64,000 bases of DNA from Camarhynchus parvulus (Eukaryota > Chordata > Aves > Passeriformes > Thraupidae): positions 61,805,993 to 61,869,992 of the forward strand of contig NC_044573.1 of the NCBI RefSeq assembly GCF_901933205.1. Direction: 5' to 3'. Position 1 is the stretch's first letter; each line of letters begins with the position of its first letter. The position numbers were made by a program, and so were the translations under genes. The notes beneath the pieces are model-generated. The model saw nothing but the letters and a program-made list of their open reading frames with translations, was not told where the DNA came from and searched no databases. Of this stretch, positions 63,612-64,000 are shown piece by piece.

Positions 63612-63689
63612 GTGCAGGACATAAGGAATTTGCACCACCTCGTCTTCTTCTAGAACACAGTCCAAGAAAGAAACCAGCAGCTATTGAAG
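63612..63689 (+). CDS. TRDN: TRDN exon 12: Pro/Arg-rich luminal exon with GC donor
   Basis: The exon is 78 nt (26 residues), phase 1-1. The acceptor is cctgtcttag; a second AG six bases on (GTGCAG, ending 63617) would remove two residues in frame. The peptide begins GAGHKEFAPPRLLLEHSPRK and ends KPAAIE. It takes the place of the human Pro-rich segment QSPAIPPPLP after the DQYAFCRY exon, with little sequence identity, so the call leans on position, phase and composition. The donor is GAAG|GCAAGT, a GC rather than GT site with otherwise perfect U1 match, as in typical GC-AG introns. Read-through would add about 26 hydrophobic residues before a stop in the T tract. Confidence 0.8.
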
Positions 63690-64000
63690 GCAAGTTTGAG
63701 TTTTTCCACCTTTATTGGCATCTACTTATTAACTTGACTGTTTGGTCTAACTTTTTTTTTTTTTTTAATTTTTTTTGTAAATGTAACCTATATCACAAAA
63801 GTGATCACATTACTAGGCCTGGGACAAGAATGACATAGTGAAATAGGCATCACAAAACTTAAATGTTCCTTATAGTAGTCTTACAGATGGCTTGGGGGAT
63901 TTCCTGAGTGAAACAGATTATAGGATTGAGGCCTAATATGCAAAATGCTTTGAATGGCATTCAGCCATAACTTGCTATCTAACTATAAACATAATCAACA
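63690..64000 (+). other. TRDN: 5' part of TRDN intron 12
   Basis: Begins GCAAGT, followed by a T-rich stretch at 63750-63777. Nothing else is recognised before the window ends. Confidence 0.75.

Larger units (their letters stand above)
57..63689 (+). other. TRDN: Triadin gene (TRDN), internal part with 11 coding exons
   Basis: Eleven exons bounded by consensus splice sites join into one 333-codon frame without a stop, and the order of conserved segments matches vertebrate triadin. These are FSSPAAWLL in the membrane exon, DWIYGFFSLLSDI in the first luminal exon, the KEKE-type repeats, then DQYAFCRY. Triadin is a single-pass protein of the junctional sarcoplasmic reticulum in striated muscle. 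It has a short cytosolic N-terminus and a long basic luminal tail that binds calsequestrin and the ryanodine receptor. All 11 exons are phase 1-1, so any of them can be skipped without a frameshift. Exon numbers 2 to 12 assume one coding exon upstream, as in mammals. The start codon and the 3' end of the long isoform are not in the window. The gene identity is secure; the exon numbering is inferred. Confidence 0.97.

Noticed and set aside
1..64000. Search for tRNA, rRNA, snoRNA, CRISPR or prokaryote-type systems
   Set aside because: None seen. The window is a single vertebrate gene interior, and I cannot exclude a small RNA without a covariance-model search.

Overview
This window is an internal piece of one vertebrate gene, triadin (TRDN), read on the + strand. 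It looks avian or at least sauropsid: the interspersed repeats I can recognise are CR1 LINE remnants (a broken ORF2 piece near 53.6-54.3 kb and a 3' end near 58.1-58.2 kb), and no mammalian repeat families are visible. The species cannot be fixed from sequence alone. No bacterial-type gene, operon, CRISPR array, rRNA or tRNA was found. Almost all short open reading frames in the window are chance frames in AT-rich intron DNA.

Eleven coding exons can be placed: 57-266, 12771-12908, 14854-14880, 27269-27319, 33598-33657, 36298-36357, 37739-37798, 40353-40412, 41730-41924, 46663-46722 and 63612-63689. Each has an AG acceptor and a GT donor, except the last, which has a GC donor. All start and end in the same phase (one base of a split codon before the junction). 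Joined, they give 999 nt, or 333 codons, without a stop. The order follows triadin: end of the cytosolic tail plus the single transmembrane helix; the conserved luminal DWIYGFFSLLSDI segment and acidic cluster; a 9-codon microexon; a run of Lys/Glu-rich (KEKE-type) exons including four of exactly 60 nt; a 65-codon Lys-rich exon; the DQYAFCRY exon; and a Pro/Arg-rich exon. The first exon and the long skeletal-type luminal tail lie outside the window. I number the exons 2 to 12, assuming a single upstream coding exon.

The product is a single-pass membrane protein of the junctional sarcoplasmic reticulum. It links the ryanodine receptor to calsequestrin through its luminal KEKE region. The most interesting content is the isoform potential. 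Exon 10 can be read through its donor into a 23-codon tail with a stop and two AATAAA signals, at the same junction where, as I recall, mammalian short cardiac triadin diverges. A second candidate terminal exon lies only 0.6 kb after the transmembrane exon. Intron 8 holds a possible decayed extra KEKE exon, the last exon uses a GC donor, and its acceptor is a tandem 6-nt pair.

The rest is intron: microsatellites, homopolymer tracts, a few perfect inverted repeats and long AT-rich stretches in which I see nothing specific.
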